The notes beneath the pieces are model-generated. The model was not told where the DNA came from and ran no database searches. It was given only the letters and a program-made list of their open reading frames with translations. Shown piece after piece: positions 41,773 to 53,709 of a stretch of DNA of 64,000 bases (position 1 is the stretch's first letter; each line of letters begins with the position of its first letter). The position numbers and the translations under genes were made by a program. Source of the DNA: Symsagittifera roscoffensis (taxonomy: Eukaryota; Xenacoelomorpha; Acoela; Convolutidae). Location: NCBI RefSeq assembly GCF_963678635.1, contig NC_087066.1:56066312-56130311 (forward strand), in the 5' to 3' direction.

Positions 41773-43356
41773 TCAATGTTCCATCTCTTCCTCCTGTGAC
41801 ACTGACTCTGCACTCTCAGTTTCTGTGTCTTGCAACACATCGTTAGCTATCCTGACGCTGTTGGAAGCAGTCCTCCAACACTTCTGTTCTTCTACCCTCT
41901 GTTTGCAACAAGGTAGGGGATCCACGTTAGATTCTCTGTTTCGGCAGAAGCTGTTGTGGAGACACAACGTCACGTTTCTCTCCAAATCCTCCTTCAACAT
42001 CTCTTCCTTCTCCTTTCCACTACGTTCAATCGTCCTGGAAATTCTCTTTACAGCGGTGGTCACTGCATTCCGATGAGTCACGAAAGCTCAATTGAAAGCT
42101 CCTGCTCCAATGTCCAGCTGATATTCACTGTACACTCTGCCGTGCTTCGACATATGCTTCTTAGCATATTCGTACAACCATGCAGTCATGTTAGCTCTGA
42201 ACCATGGCATCAATCGTCTTCTTGCCCATATCTTCTTCACTTCCATCGGAATGTTTAGAATCTTGCACATTGTCTCAAAAAGATCCAAATCTTTCAGACA
42301 ATCCAATTTCCGCAACTGTTCTTTCGTTGGCGCTTCCTGTCTGTTGTTCTCTCTTACATGAGCTTCCAGCCATCGTATCGCCATCATAACTCCCACTATC
42401 ACTATTCTTATGGGATATGATGAGTCTGGTAAACCCATGGAGAGCAGCTCTCCAGACTCCCAGATCAACACCAGATTACCACGCTTGGGATACCACCAGG
42501 TCTGCAGCAGGCAGTGGCAGGGAAACTCGTCATGTGTCAACATGATGCTCCTCCAATTACGTTTTCTCGAAGCTTCCAGTAATGGTTCCATTTCCATCAT
42601 CACTCGGTGGATTTCATCAATCTCATCTACTGTATTGTAATCTGTAACAGTTGATCCTCTCTGTTTCTGTCTCTCAAAGTCACTGAAGTTCCCACTCACG
42701 TATCCCATGAACGTCCTTCTCAATATCGATTCCAACTCCTCCTTTGTTCTCTCTGGAACTGCTGAGAACATCTTACATAGCAACTCGTAAAATTTTTCGG
42801 ACATTCTCGTAAGTCTCACACACTTTGGCACTGAGAAGCCTTGATCCACGATCGTTCTCGTACTCTTTACATCCACAGCTACGAAATGCACCGGGTATCT
42901 GCTCTTGCACATTGGAGCCAACGTCGATCCCACAAAATATCGTGCTCCTGATGGTCTACAATAAGTCTCACTGTGTCTGATGTTCATTTCCGCCTCGATC
43001 GCTTCCCTCCATTTTCCTATGTGTTTCTGCTAGGTTTGCAGAACTCCTGGGAATACTTCTACACTGATGGCTGTGACCATCTCATGTTTCTGTTCTAGAT
43101 TCAATAGTGACTCTAAAGAACTAAACATGCTGTAGAATCCTAGTGCAGTCACTAGATTCACCTCGGTTCCTCCATGGCAATCTGCGATCAATTCCGTTTC
43201 CGTCCTTGCTTTCATCGTGACATTCCCTAACAGTATCGTCAATTGCTTGTGTTGTCTCTCTATGGTCTTTACGTTGTCCAGACCTCCACAAACGTGAACT
43301 TCCAGTCCACAGACTTCCGCCAGACAGCTACCAGGTTTAACCCAGTCTTCTGGTCC
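41773..43356 (-). pseudogene. ORF3 C-terminal part, copy B
   Basis: Continues in the single ORF3 frame. It is broken by stops at about 43,357-43,359 (Trp to TAG), 43,030-43,032 (Glu to TAG) and 42,088-42,090 (Arg CGA to TGA). Intact pieces are 42,088-42,987 (299 codons) and 41,773-42,081 (102 codons). Content equals the last third of A 34,977-38,816 and all of C 2-1,210. Function unknown. Confidence 0.8.
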
Positions 43357-44604
43357 CTAGCCAGGCAACTCCACTTTATCTTCCCCGTTGCTCCTAGAGG
43401 CTGTTATCATCATATTATATATGATGTTCAGGTCACGCAGGTTACAATCTGCATTCAGCTCCCTCTGCACGTCTTGTGTCGCCCGTAATATCGCGTTGGG
43501 ACTAGGACACCATGATGGCCTCATCAATTCCGACACTACCATCAAGCTCGTTCTCAGTAATTCATCTGAGAATCCCAACCCAAATTCCACTCTTTTGTCG
43601 GATTTTGTTACGGAAGGTGCAGTCACCTCTTCTTCCAAGACCAGTCCCAATCTGATCTGAGGATTGGTAGCGCTCTTAATCGTTACAATTCTCGACGTCC
43701 AGAATCTTAGCAACACTGCCTGCTCATAATCGAAGATGCAATCTCGTATGTCTTCACTCAGGAAAGGGTTGAACGCTATCCCTATGATTCCGGATACGTA
43801 GCGGTACGACTTCTTCTTGATCGGTCCACAGTACTCACTGGATTTCGGCAGTGCCCCCATAGACTCTTTAGTGAGTCTCAGCTCCGTGTTTGAAAATCTC
43901 CTGATTTTGTCTATCTTTCTCATGGGCTCTAACTCTTCGGGTTCTTTCATATTCACCCTCATCGGTTTGCTTTGCTGCATATCCAGCAGTGCTAGCAAGA
44001 GTAAGGCTTTCGCTCGCTCATCGCCCTCCCTCAGCATCTTGACACAGGTGTTCAATGCAGGTACTGAAATCTGCTCTAACATGAATCGATTGAAACAGAG
44101 AGCGTCTCTCCTCTTCGCACACGCTACCGCTGCTCCCTCTTGGATTATCAGATCCCTCAGGTTCGTCATAAGGAAAACCTTCTCTTCTTTTGACCTCTTC
44201 CTTTCTTCTGAATCATATTCTTCGCGAGTCAGTCCCATCATGCACCAGGCAAACCTCAGTTGTAACTCGGTTCTCACGTAAGGTACTGCCATGAGAGCGT
44301 GTATTCTTGGCGCAGTCCTCATTTCTTCTTCGAAGTACCGTAACACCACTGCTTTCCATGGAAGGCTCGCTAACTGCTCCATCGTTTCTGCCTGTATCTC
44401 AGACGACGCTAGAGTCCCGTACGCCTTCTGCTTGAGGGTGGTGCCTCGCAACATCGTCTCCAGATAACCTTCTATGGCCTTTTCGTCTTCCAGGGCCATC
44501 ACATACCCTCTAGCCGAGTTTCGGTATTCTAACATCTCCATGTATCCACCGGCTGGTTCATCTATTGACACAGTCTCCGACACTGTTAGTCGGTTATATT
44601 CCAC
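43357..44604 (-). pseudogene. ORF3 segment, 415-codon open stretch, copy B
   Basis: In the ORF3 frame, between a Trp-to-TAG change and two TGA codons near 44,630. Predominantly alpha-helical and charged by eye, with YMEMLEYRNSARGYVMALED, YDSEERKRSKEEKVFLMTNL and LSEDIRDCIFDYEQAVLLRF. These are the same blocks that survive in the mosaic at 3,652-20,990. No known family recognised. Confidence 0.8.
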
Positions 44605-44634
44605 TGGTACTAGTTGTCCTGCGACACTTCACTT

Positions 44635-46824
44635 TCAGTGATTCATGGGAGATGGATTAAAGTCTTTCACTGTGCTCTCTCCACATTGGCTGAGTATTTC
44701 CATTTCTAAGGTTGCTCCAGTCAGAGTGCGGTCACTCCTTTTGGATTTGTAACCTGTCGACTTTATCCCTGCCATGAGAATGGGTGGCACCATCGCTACA
44801 TCGGTCAACATTCTGTTCGTGCCAGGTAATTGATAATCACCTTGTCCCAAATATATGGCCTCTTCGACTCGTTTTCGTTTCGCTGAATTGACGGCTTTTA
44901 TCGATATCTCCGAATCCACCTTCGTCTTTCCTACTCTCATCGGCATCACTATGCTGCCTAATTTCATTTTCATCTCGTTGATCTTATCAATCACCAATTT
45001 CGACTGCATCGTTCCTTTCCTGGTTCTTGACAGATACACCACCTCTCCTTTACCGTCCTGCGGGGTCATCTTGATGGGAGAGTTCGCTTCACTTTCATCA
45101 GTGGCTGAGTCAATCAACAACTCACTCAATCTCCCTTCACACTCATCAAGCTTGTCAACGACTTCCCGCATCAATGGTCGGTTGAGACCTGTTTTCAAAA
45201 TGGACTGGGTCCGATAGCTCTGGACTACTGTCCAGACTTCTTCCATGAACGCCACTCTGTCCAATTTACATCCCGTCCTATTCTCATAGTCTCGGTGATT
45301 TACTTCCCATTCCTCTTCGGGCAACGTTCCCAAGAAAGGTACTCTGGCTGAGCCCTCTATTCTTCTTCTTCTAGGCGATTCTATGAGGATTCTTTGTTCG
45401 TTATTTCTTGAATTGCCAGGAGAGCTGCTCTCCGGCAGATTCCGTTTCATTTCTGTAAAGGCTGTCGGAGGCTCCAGTGTCGAAACGCCTTCATCCGCTG
45501 GCTCAGTCGTCTCCAACGTATCCGCGTTGTTCTCAAGGTCACTGAAGATATTGAAATCCAGGCTGGATACTCCTCCTGTCGATGCCCTGTCGTCTTCCCC
45601 ACCAGCTTGACTTGCATCTTGTTGCATGGGTTCTTCGGCTTGACGGCTTCCTCCCTGTCCGTCGTCTCCTTCTGACATATCCTTCTTTGAGCTCGAGGGT
45701 CCTTGCTTATCATTGTCGGTTCCTTCCGGAAACTTCGGTATGATCAATGTACCGGCCGATCTATCTTCCTCTTCTCCATGGACCACTTTGATTTCCTCGC
45801 AGCCGAAGGGTGCAAGGAAGGTTCTCGCATGCAGTGTTCCTCCCACTTTCAATTCCGGTTTCACACTAGTCAGGATCAAGGAGGCCTCAGGCAGTTCGGT
45901 CCTGCCTCTCATCTTCATAGGAGCTAAGCCTAATCCCGCCCATTCTTCGTCAAATCTTCCAGGCTTGGGAGTCGCGGCGTTGCTTATTCGCCTTCTCGTC
46001 GCTTGATCCGTATATGCAAATCGGGTGTATTGTAACACGGCTGCATTTCTCCCTACAAAGTATGGATTCATCGTTCCCACGAAATTCCCTATTCTCCTTT
46101 CATTGGTTTCAAATGCTCTCAACCAAGGAGTTTGTACCACGAAGACTGCTCCGAGCAACATCCTTCTTATCAGAGAGAATTCGGGGATTTCTTCCGGCAG
46201 CTTCTCGTAATCACCCCAATCCTTCGTCTCTTCTCTCACCTTGTGATATGCTGCAACGAGACGAGGCACTCTGGTTATCTCACCATTCGTTTTATCATAG
46301 GGTCTCAAATTCCAAAGCTTCGGAAACACCTCGATGTGTCCTCTTTCTACTTCTCCCATGCGATCACGGAAGTGATCGTCAAAGTTGATGACTGTCATCT
46401 CTGTCTCTGATATTTTCGCAAATAACAGATCTTCACTCATGAGCTCCCGCAATGTGTTCTGCTCACACCAGTTCAGTGTACTACCGTCCACTGCCGATAT
46501 GAGGTTCAGGTGCAGCACCGACCTGCTATATGCTTCCACTTTAACGTCAGGGAACGCAAACGTGACTGCTGGTCCATATATCACTGTCACAAACTCCGTG
46601 GCTCCTCTGATCAATGCTAAGGGATTGGTTCTCATAGCCAAGCTCAGATCGGTTAAAAGAGGCATGCCCCCAACATGTCGTCTAACATCTTCTTCTCTGT
46701 CAATAGTCTCGTCTTCTCCCGTTCCAAAGCGATTTTGTTGTAAGAGATATTGGATAAGAGTGTGTCTCAGGTCTCTTATCTTGTTCCACGAGTCCGTGGA
46801 TTTCTTCATATCCAAATTCCTCAC
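44635..46824 (-). pseudogene. ORF3 segment, 729-codon open stretch, copy B
   Basis: In the ORF3 frame. It begins where the frame returns after a CT-microsatellite frameshift (about 46,823-46,842). It holds AFPDVKVEAYSRSVLHLNLI, LRAFETNERRIGNFVGTMNP, an acidic Ser-rich middle (around 45,500-45,700), FLGTLPEEEW and YLSRTRKGTMQSKLVIDK. Copy A keeps only the part after about 45,600. No domain recognised. Confidence 0.8.
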
Positions 46825-47052
46825 TCTCTCTCTCTCTCATCTGCTCTGGACAACGTGTCAATTTCATTAGTCCTCCCAAGTTTCCGTGGGTAATCGCAAT
46901 CAGTGTTAGAAGCCCATCTAACCGCAGGTTCTGGATTCCTTCGGTGAGTAGCATCGCCGGTCCTTTCACGAAACTCTCTGCTCCAAACGTCACGAACAAG
47001 GCTAGTAGTTCCACTATTGACACTTCCACTACTGCTTGGAGGAATTCCTTTA

Positions 47053-49000
47053 TCAAGTAATGAGAGATTTTCGGGTAGACTTTTGCCAAGAAGGACGCGT
47101 TCCATCCGGCTCCCAACCCTTCAGCATGCTGTCCGTCCGTTCAAAGCCTTCCTGTCCCTTCACTTCCTGGGTCCAGAAAGTTTCCAGGGTAATCTGACAC
47201 ATTCTATTCACAAATTCAGCGGTCTTTCCTCCAGCATTTTCCGCCAGGTTCACCTCCTTTAAGAAGTAGGCATGGATCTTCGTGATCATCACAGGGCCTT
47301 GCTCAAAAGCATCTGCACCCAATGCCGCTACTCGAGGAATTAGGTGTAGCCACTGGTTGGCTTCTGGCTTGGTTCTAAAAACCATCGACACCAAATGAGC
47401 TCTAGTCTCTTGGAAATTTTTCCTTCTCGTGTTTTCACCTGTCACTTCCATTGCTCGGAACCATAAGTCGTTGGACATCGCTACGACCACTCGATGGTCG
47501 TTGTCTATTCCCGGTTTCAGTTTGAGCTGTCGACTGAAATTGGACAGTTCCAACCCCAGTACCTCGTCCAACACTAACATGTGCAGCGCATGGTCCTTGA
47601 ATCCTCTCATCGCGTTCGAGATATCTGACCACACTGCAGGTATTTCAGCCCTGAGTGGCCTCAAGTTCTCCATCTCTATCATGCGATTTGGGGCTGATAT
47701 GATCACATCATATTTCCCTTCCGAAAGCAAGGTCACGATCGCATACACGAATTTTAGTCCATCCGGGAGATATGCATACCCCGGAGACAACGCGAATACT
47801 ACTCTCGGTGTCACCTTGATGAACGACCCCTCCTTCGTCGCATCCACCACTTCACCCATCGATTCAAGGATATCTTTTATCGCTGGCCACACCGTATTCT
47901 CTGCTGTTGTAGGATCTCTGAGTCTGCTCAGAAAACCTCTACTGTGTAGATGGTCATTGATGCCAGCAAACACGATCGTAATTGGGTTCATGTCCGTCTG
48001 TCTTTGTACCCCTATAGCCAGAGATACTGATTGCAGTAGGTCCAGATCGACCGCTGCCAACATTATGACGTCCGGCCAAAACAGAGACTTGGAAGTATAC
48101 ACGAACTCTGAATTCGCTACTATCATGATCTTGGCCTTCCTTATTTCTGCTGTGTCATAGGCGGCGAAGATGGTCTCATCTTTCTTTATCGCTTTCAATC
48201 CGCCGTATCTTTGGACAACACCATCCTGACTCACTAGCTTCGGGTATGTTCTGTCTTTCACATGACTCGGGGGTGTCGTCACCTGCCTGAACATCTTCAC
48301 ATGTTGTCCAATCGGCGCCCTCGTTGTCAGAAATCTTCCCGTTCTCTCTTCTCGATTCCCCTCATCATGATTTAACCTCACGTCCTGCAATGATCTTGCA
48401 TTCACTGGTTCCATTGTGTTATTAGAGGGCAGTCCCTTTAGGTCAGCAAATCTCAAGGCCGTCGTGGAACTGAAGTTTATGCTAGCGGCTATCAACCAGT
48501 CTACGCCTGTTATCGAGTACAGTCTGCTGACGGATAGCCTCGCTCCATTCAGCATCCTCCTTGCATCTTCGTTGAAGCTCACCCTCTGGAGATCCAGCTT
48601 CATTAGTTCATCTTTGTATACATGCCAGAGAGATGGTATGGGCCTTGACCACATCAACGAGCCTCTTCCCGGGCGTCTCTCCTCTCTACTGGTACTTGTC
48701 GTCTCCGATCTCGTGTCCGATCTAGACATGCTGGCTGCCTCCTCAATTGGGTTATCAGTTACTAGTCTTCTCCGAGGATGAATAGTCCTCCTTACCGGTG
48801 CTTCTCCCAATCGATCTTGAACATCCGTCCTTCGACCTGGTTCGCTGGAGCTCTGCTGTCTATAAGTCGTGACGGCCGGGACCGTCCCCAAGCGTGTTTC
48901 CAGGTTAGGAGGCACAAAGGTGGTAATCACCGTTTCGCTCGATGCTCCTTCTTCCCTCAGCACTCCTGTGTCAAAGAGTTCTACCTCCAACTCATCCAAT
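47053..49000 (-). pseudogene. ORF3 middle region with GIND motif, copy B
   Basis: Continues directly from the SGNH domain in the same frame (open from 49,230 to a stop at 47,053). A Ser/Arg-rich linker leads to SLWHVYKDELMKLDLQRV and then a compact block: DETIFAAYDTAEIRKAKIMI, LFWPDVIMLAAVDL, IVFAGINDHLHSRGFL (47,930-47,972) and LSPGYAYLPDGLKFVYAIVT. The hydrophobic strand followed by GIND resembles block III of SGNH hydrolases, so this may be a second, catalytically dead SGNH-like fold; that is inference. From about 47,110 to 46,830 the family similarity is in another frame and then returns, so two indels flank that stretch. Confidence 0.75.
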
Positions 49001-49520
49001 CGCTCCTGGAAGACTCTGTTCAACCAAGCCTGTCCTTCTATACTATCAAAGTGGATGCCGTCTGTGGTCAGCCTGGCCTGATCCATCGCTCTCAACTCAT
49101 GTTCGATGTCCATGAGGATCATCTTTCCGGCATTCCGACTTCCGAAATTCCTCAAAATATTGTTCCACCTGACCACTCCTTCGTTGTGCCTTCTCCCTGC
49201 CGCTGTCAAGCTTCTTGCATTCATAGGCACAGAGCAAACGGTCAGTACCGTGCAGTTGAACTTTTGTCAGAGAGTAGTTAACAAGCACACCATCATCGAT
49301 TCCCATAGTGCTTCCTCCTCATCCGAACTTCTCGAGATGTTGTTCGTTCCAACCTGGATCATCACACTGGGGATCCTCCTTGGATTCATTAGTTCCACCA
49401 TCCGATATAACTGGGCTATAGTCGCTCCTCCGAAGGCCATCACCGTGGTGACCCAAGAGGTCCTCAAATTCGATAGTACTCTGACCAAGCTGTCTCCCAG
49501 TATCAGATGTGATGTCCCCA
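49000..49520 (-). pseudogene. SGNH/GDSL hydrolase domain of ORF3, copy B
   Basis: Members of this family are esterases or lipases with Ser, Gly, Asn and His in four blocks. Here block I is LILGDSLVRVL (Ser codon 49,489-49,491, ORF3 residue ~411), block II has Gly in AFGGATI, block III is IQVGTNNIS (Asn residue ~460), and block V is DGIHFDSIEG (Asp ~554, His ~557; codons 49,051-49,062). All catalytic residues are present. One nonsense TGA at 49,267-49,269 interrupts it. The domain is deleted from copy A. Esterase domains are known in CR1-type LINE ORF1 proteins and, as hemagglutinin-esterases, in some viral envelopes. The substrate here is unknown. Confidence 0.8.
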
Positions 49521-50721
49521 AGGGCGGTTGTTGCAGGTTTACTGCCGGGTTCCAAGTCGCTCGATTGAAGCAAGCTCTCGGATCTGTCTCCGGAACTCCC
49601 GTGAAGTTATATCTCAACTGATTGTTCTTTTGTATGTCTATTACTTGTGACACTTTCTTCGCTGGCAACTTCTGTATTCTTCTTTATGGGGCCTTAGAGC
49701 TCCCCATTAGTGGCGTCACGTCGCTTATTTCCTGTCTGATCACGGTCTGGGAGAGTCGTACTCTGCCCGTGTCATCGATCGTTCCATAGGGTGCAGTCAC
49801 CCCGGAACCTGGCACATTCTTGCTGGCGACCAGTCGTCCAGCTGCCTCTATCAGCTTCCTCACCGTTTGTTCCACGACGGGGTCACCCAAGGTGTCACTA
49901 GGGTCCGGGATTGTCACTCGATCTGTTGCTGTCGGGAGCCGTGTCTCCATTGTCTGACTCATTTCTCGAGGCGTCAAGAGCTCCATCGGGGACTGCCCAC
50001 GAGGAATACTCCTTGCACGTATCGCTTTTTCCACGGCTGTAGTTAACGCCATCCGTTCTGATCGCTCCTTGTAGTCCTGCCTCAAGCGCTCATTTTCTTG
50101 ACCCTGCTTTTTGTTGCAGTCTTCGAACAATCTTTTCCACATGTCTCGGTCGTCCTCCGCGATGAGCATGGTCTTAGTCACCTCGTCCAGCTCCTTTTTT
50201 GTTCTTTCCAGCTCGTCCTTTATCCCATCAAGATCTTGCATGGTTTGGTTCGTCTGAACCTTCTGTTCTGCTTTCGCCCTCTTTGGTGGCACAGCTGCTC
50301 TCAGTGGTGAACCAGACAAGGCAGCCTCGCTGTTCATCTCCTAATGCATTCTCGTCAGCCCAGGTTTGGGCTTGGAGGTCATAGGCATTTCACCTGGTTG
50401 GTAAGTCCTAGAACTTCCCAATCCAGGCTCATTCGCCAAGTCACTCCCTGAGAGAGCCCCGTTTCTCCACCTCATCACTCTCATGTTCGGGCGGTCTAGC
50501 ACTCCCCTCTCTCCATATGCTGCCATCAACAAGACTTCCGTGGGGCGGTCCCCATGGTTGTCATGCCCCAAGATGTTGATCAGGGCGGTCAGCACTATGA
50601 CTCTCTCTGGGTCCTCCAGAGCGAAGTCTCGATCCATTAGCCGACGATAGATCGCATCTATCATCGGTCCTACATATGCCTCTGCCAGGTCCATCAATTC
50701 ATCCAAGTTGAAATTCTCCAT
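49521..50721 (-). pseudogene. ORF3 N-terminus with coiled coil, copy B
   Basis: ATG at 50,721 (FNLDELMDLAEAYVGPM follows), the same start as A 34,426. Residues ~1-125 are helical and acidic, then a TAG at 50,341-50,343 (Arg to stop). From about 50,270 to 50,020 there is a clear charged coiled coil (DELERTKKELDEVTKTM ... KERSERMALT), then a Pro/Thr-rich linker and a TAG at 49,684-49,686 before the SGNH block. With the downstream pieces the frame totals about 2,980 codons to 41,773. Confidence 0.8.
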
Positions 50722-51121
50722 ACTGTTCTTCAGATTCGATTTGATTTGATTCGATTTCAAGGTTTTGAATCAAGAGAGCAATTAAATGATCAATCAGGAT
50801 CTAGAAAAGAAGTCACGAATATCACACTTGTCACCTTAATTTCTCGTTAAAATTCATTTAAAAACAGTCAGATAAGAAAATTTTTATCCTAAAATTTATT
50901 AAAATCAATCTTAGGTCTAAACTTTTGGAATTCGACCTAAGAATGGACAGTCCAAACTTTGGATCTATTCCTAAGATCGTCATTCAGTTGTTCATGGTCA
51001 CTAACCCTTTCTTACCCAGGATCTTAAAAACATAACACATAACATAACATAACACACATATCACACATATCACACATTACATACAACTTAGTCTTTAGCC
51101 TAACACCCTCTCGCGCGTCAG
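50722..51121 (-). promoter_or_regulatory. pol-ORF3 spacer of copy B
   Basis: Inverted equivalent of 34,008-34,425. The candidate splice acceptor CTTCTTTTCTAG (minus strand) ends at 50,801. ACATAACA low-complexity sequence lies at about 51,030-51,087. No gene. Confidence 0.45.
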
Positions 51122-52035
51122 TCAGCCTATACTTAGGTAATATTTCTTTTGTAAATATACTTGTATATTAGTATCAGAGAATATCACGTGTACAAGCGCG
51201 TACAATTCCCGAGGATGCAGTCGTCCTCTGTTTGGATCGTATACTGGAAGCGAGAGCTCCTTCACGTCCATTTCCACGAGGAAGTCTCTCAACCTAGTCA
51301 AGGATAAAACTAGGTTCTCTGGGTCCACGTGCTGCTTCTCCGTCGTCCTCGTCACCAAGTAGCATAGGTTTTTTCCCGGTATCTGTGACGCCGCCGGAGG
51401 TAAGGCTGCTACGCCCCCTACTCCTGGTCGTTGCTTCCAAAGGAACTCTATGTTTTTATATTCTCTCTTAAAATCTGCCGCTAACGCTGTCCTAAAACTC
51501 ATGTCTGCTGTGATTGCTATCGCACATGTTCTATTTGTGAGTATAAAATCACTGTCTGTTAGTATTATGGTACTTGAATATTCATTTGGTAAGTTAAAAT
51601 ATGACTCAACTACCCTCCCTATGTCAGGTTTCTTAGGTTATTCGCCTGTTTCTGCTTCTAAGTCTCCTGTCTCTCTTGCTATTCTCAATTTTTTTATTAT
51701 CAAGTTTTCAGTGTGGGTAAGTCCTACCCCCACTCTCCCCGGACAAATATATCCATCGACGTCCCCGTCGATCGCATACCGGATATCAAGTCGAGGTTAG
51801 AAGCTGGAATGAGTAGTTGTCCTTCCTGGGCAGCCCAGGAAGGATCATCTCGTTCGGTCTTTTTGTATTTCATGCTTTCACGATCTACGTCTTGAATCGT
51901 GACGCTGGTCTCTTTAGGGTCTGATGTCATTTCGTTCAGCCACTCCAAGATTCGCAGATTTGTGAGATCTTCTTCGTAGGACTCCAATAGCTCTTCGTCG
52001 AATTCTACTTGGGGTTTCGACCTGTCCTCGATCCA
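51122..52035 (-). pseudogene. Pol C-terminal extension, copy B
   Basis: 51,122-51,502 is a 126-codon stretch that reads through the site that is a stop in A and ends KYYLSIG, giving the true end of Pol. 51,724-51,987 is another in-frame or near-frame piece (FVRG with the TTGTCCGGGGAG motif at 51,734; palindrome at 51,821). Stops and a frame break separate the pieces. Confidence 0.8.
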
Positions 52036-53709
52036 TTACTGGTGGTGATCATCTACTATGTCGTTGTCTTGTGAGACTCTTATGCCTTCTAGACCCACCA
52101 TTTCTTCTACTATATTTTTCAGATCTATCATATCCACTACAAAGTCGTCACCGTAAGGGTTATACTTCTTTATTGGTCTTGTCCCGTCACTCTGACGAGT
52201 CTGTATCGTGAACGGAAGATCCGATTCCAAATTCTTGGGAACCTCCATCTGTTCGGGATCCTGCCAATCTTCCTCTGCGTAAGGTAAGGTTTCATCATCT
52301 GCTTCGATCACCTCGTTTGGATCCAAGTCCAGTGGTGCATTTGTTCCTTCCTCTATGACTTCGTTTCCATCGTTCTTCTCCCTGGTGCCTTTTTCGTTGA
52401 CCTCACAAGCAGGATCCATCATCAGATAGTCCCCTTCTTCTATGTCTGCGGGTATACACCAGTCCTCTGTCGATGGATTGTGTGGCTTAATGTTCTCGTA
52501 GTGGGCGGCTCGGCCAGTACTCAGTCTATAAAAGCGTCCCTCCTGGTGCACTTCCGTAATCATGAAGGGTCCCCTCCACTTTTTTAGGAGCTTTTTCGTT
52601 CCTTTCGGTGGTATAACGTTCTGAAATACCCATACGTAGTCTCCCACCTTGTAAGCTTTTGCACCAGCTGCTTTCTTGTCAGTTTTTCTCCTCTGCCTTG
52701 CCTGTGCTTGCTGAGTATTTCGTCTGCATAAATCGTTCAACTCCTGTTGACGTCTGATCACATCCCTCACATAGACCTGTGGACACGTTTTCTTTCCCTC
52801 ATACTCCGGGTAGAAAAAGGTTAAGGGTAAAGACTTTTCGTGTCCAGTTAACATCATGTGGGGACTAACTCCAGTGGTGGAGTGTTGCGTGCTATTATAG
52901 GCTCCCATCACCTGTGGAAGGTATCTGTCCCAATCGGTCATGTACCTGGAACAATATACTATCAGCATCGACACTAACGTCCTATTCTGTCTTTCCACTT
53001 AGCCATTCGTCTGGGGGTGATATGTCGTGGAGTGAGCCTGAGCAACCTGTGAGCGTCTCATAAGCTCTTTCGTAAGCTCTCCTACGAAAGCTGTTCCATT
53101 ATCCGATTGAAACGTCATCGGACAACCGTGTCTCGCTATCCACGTATTGATCAGGTGGTCGCATGTTTCTTCCGCCGAGTTAGTTATGCAGGGCACGGCC
53201 TCTGCATACTTCGTGAAGTGATCTATCATGACCAGGACTTGGTTATAACCGATGTCTGTCATGCATATCTTTTGGTGATCTATCTGCACCACCTCGTTGA
53301 ATTCAGACGAATCGATCGATTGTAAAGGAAATCGCAATTTCCTTGGATCCTTGACCTGTTGGCATGACAGGCACGCTGTTACCCACTTCTCACATGCCTT
53401 TTTCATTCCAGGCCACTCGAAGCGCTTCAGGATCCTCTGATATACTTTGTCAATCCCCTGATGGCCCATTTGATCATGCGACCTGAATAATAGTTCTGTC
53501 TGATAGAGTTGCGGCAACACTATCGCGTTATACTTGTATAGGACTCTGTCTTCTTCTCTTCTTTTGCAAGCCACAATCCCGTCCTTGTTCAAATATAACC
53601 TCCCTTCCTTCTGCATGAAGTACTGTCTCAGGATACGATAACTGCCTTCCTCGAGGTCCCCTTTATCCGGAGCACCATTCTCGATCCACCTTTTCAGGTT
53701 GCTTGTCAT
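52036..53709 (-). pseudogene. pol: Integrase and start of C-terminal extension, copy B
   Basis: In one frame with a single TAA at about 52,999 (Leu codon in A) that separates the second Asp of the DDE triad from the Glu in VERQNRT. Upstream part 52,999-53,709: HDQMGHQG/CLSCQQ zinc domain, QIDHQK, QSDNGTAF. Downstream part 52,036-52,998: NRTLVSMLIVYCSRY, the GPF block KKWRGPFMITEV and the acidic extension. In A the KQRKRFDKK run is KRF; here it is QRRKTDKK. Confidence 0.93.

Noticed and set aside
40561-50721. ORF3 as a classical retroviral envelope
   Set aside because: I see no signal peptide, furin-type site, fusion peptide or transmembrane helix by eye. Only its position and the esterase domain suggest a link.
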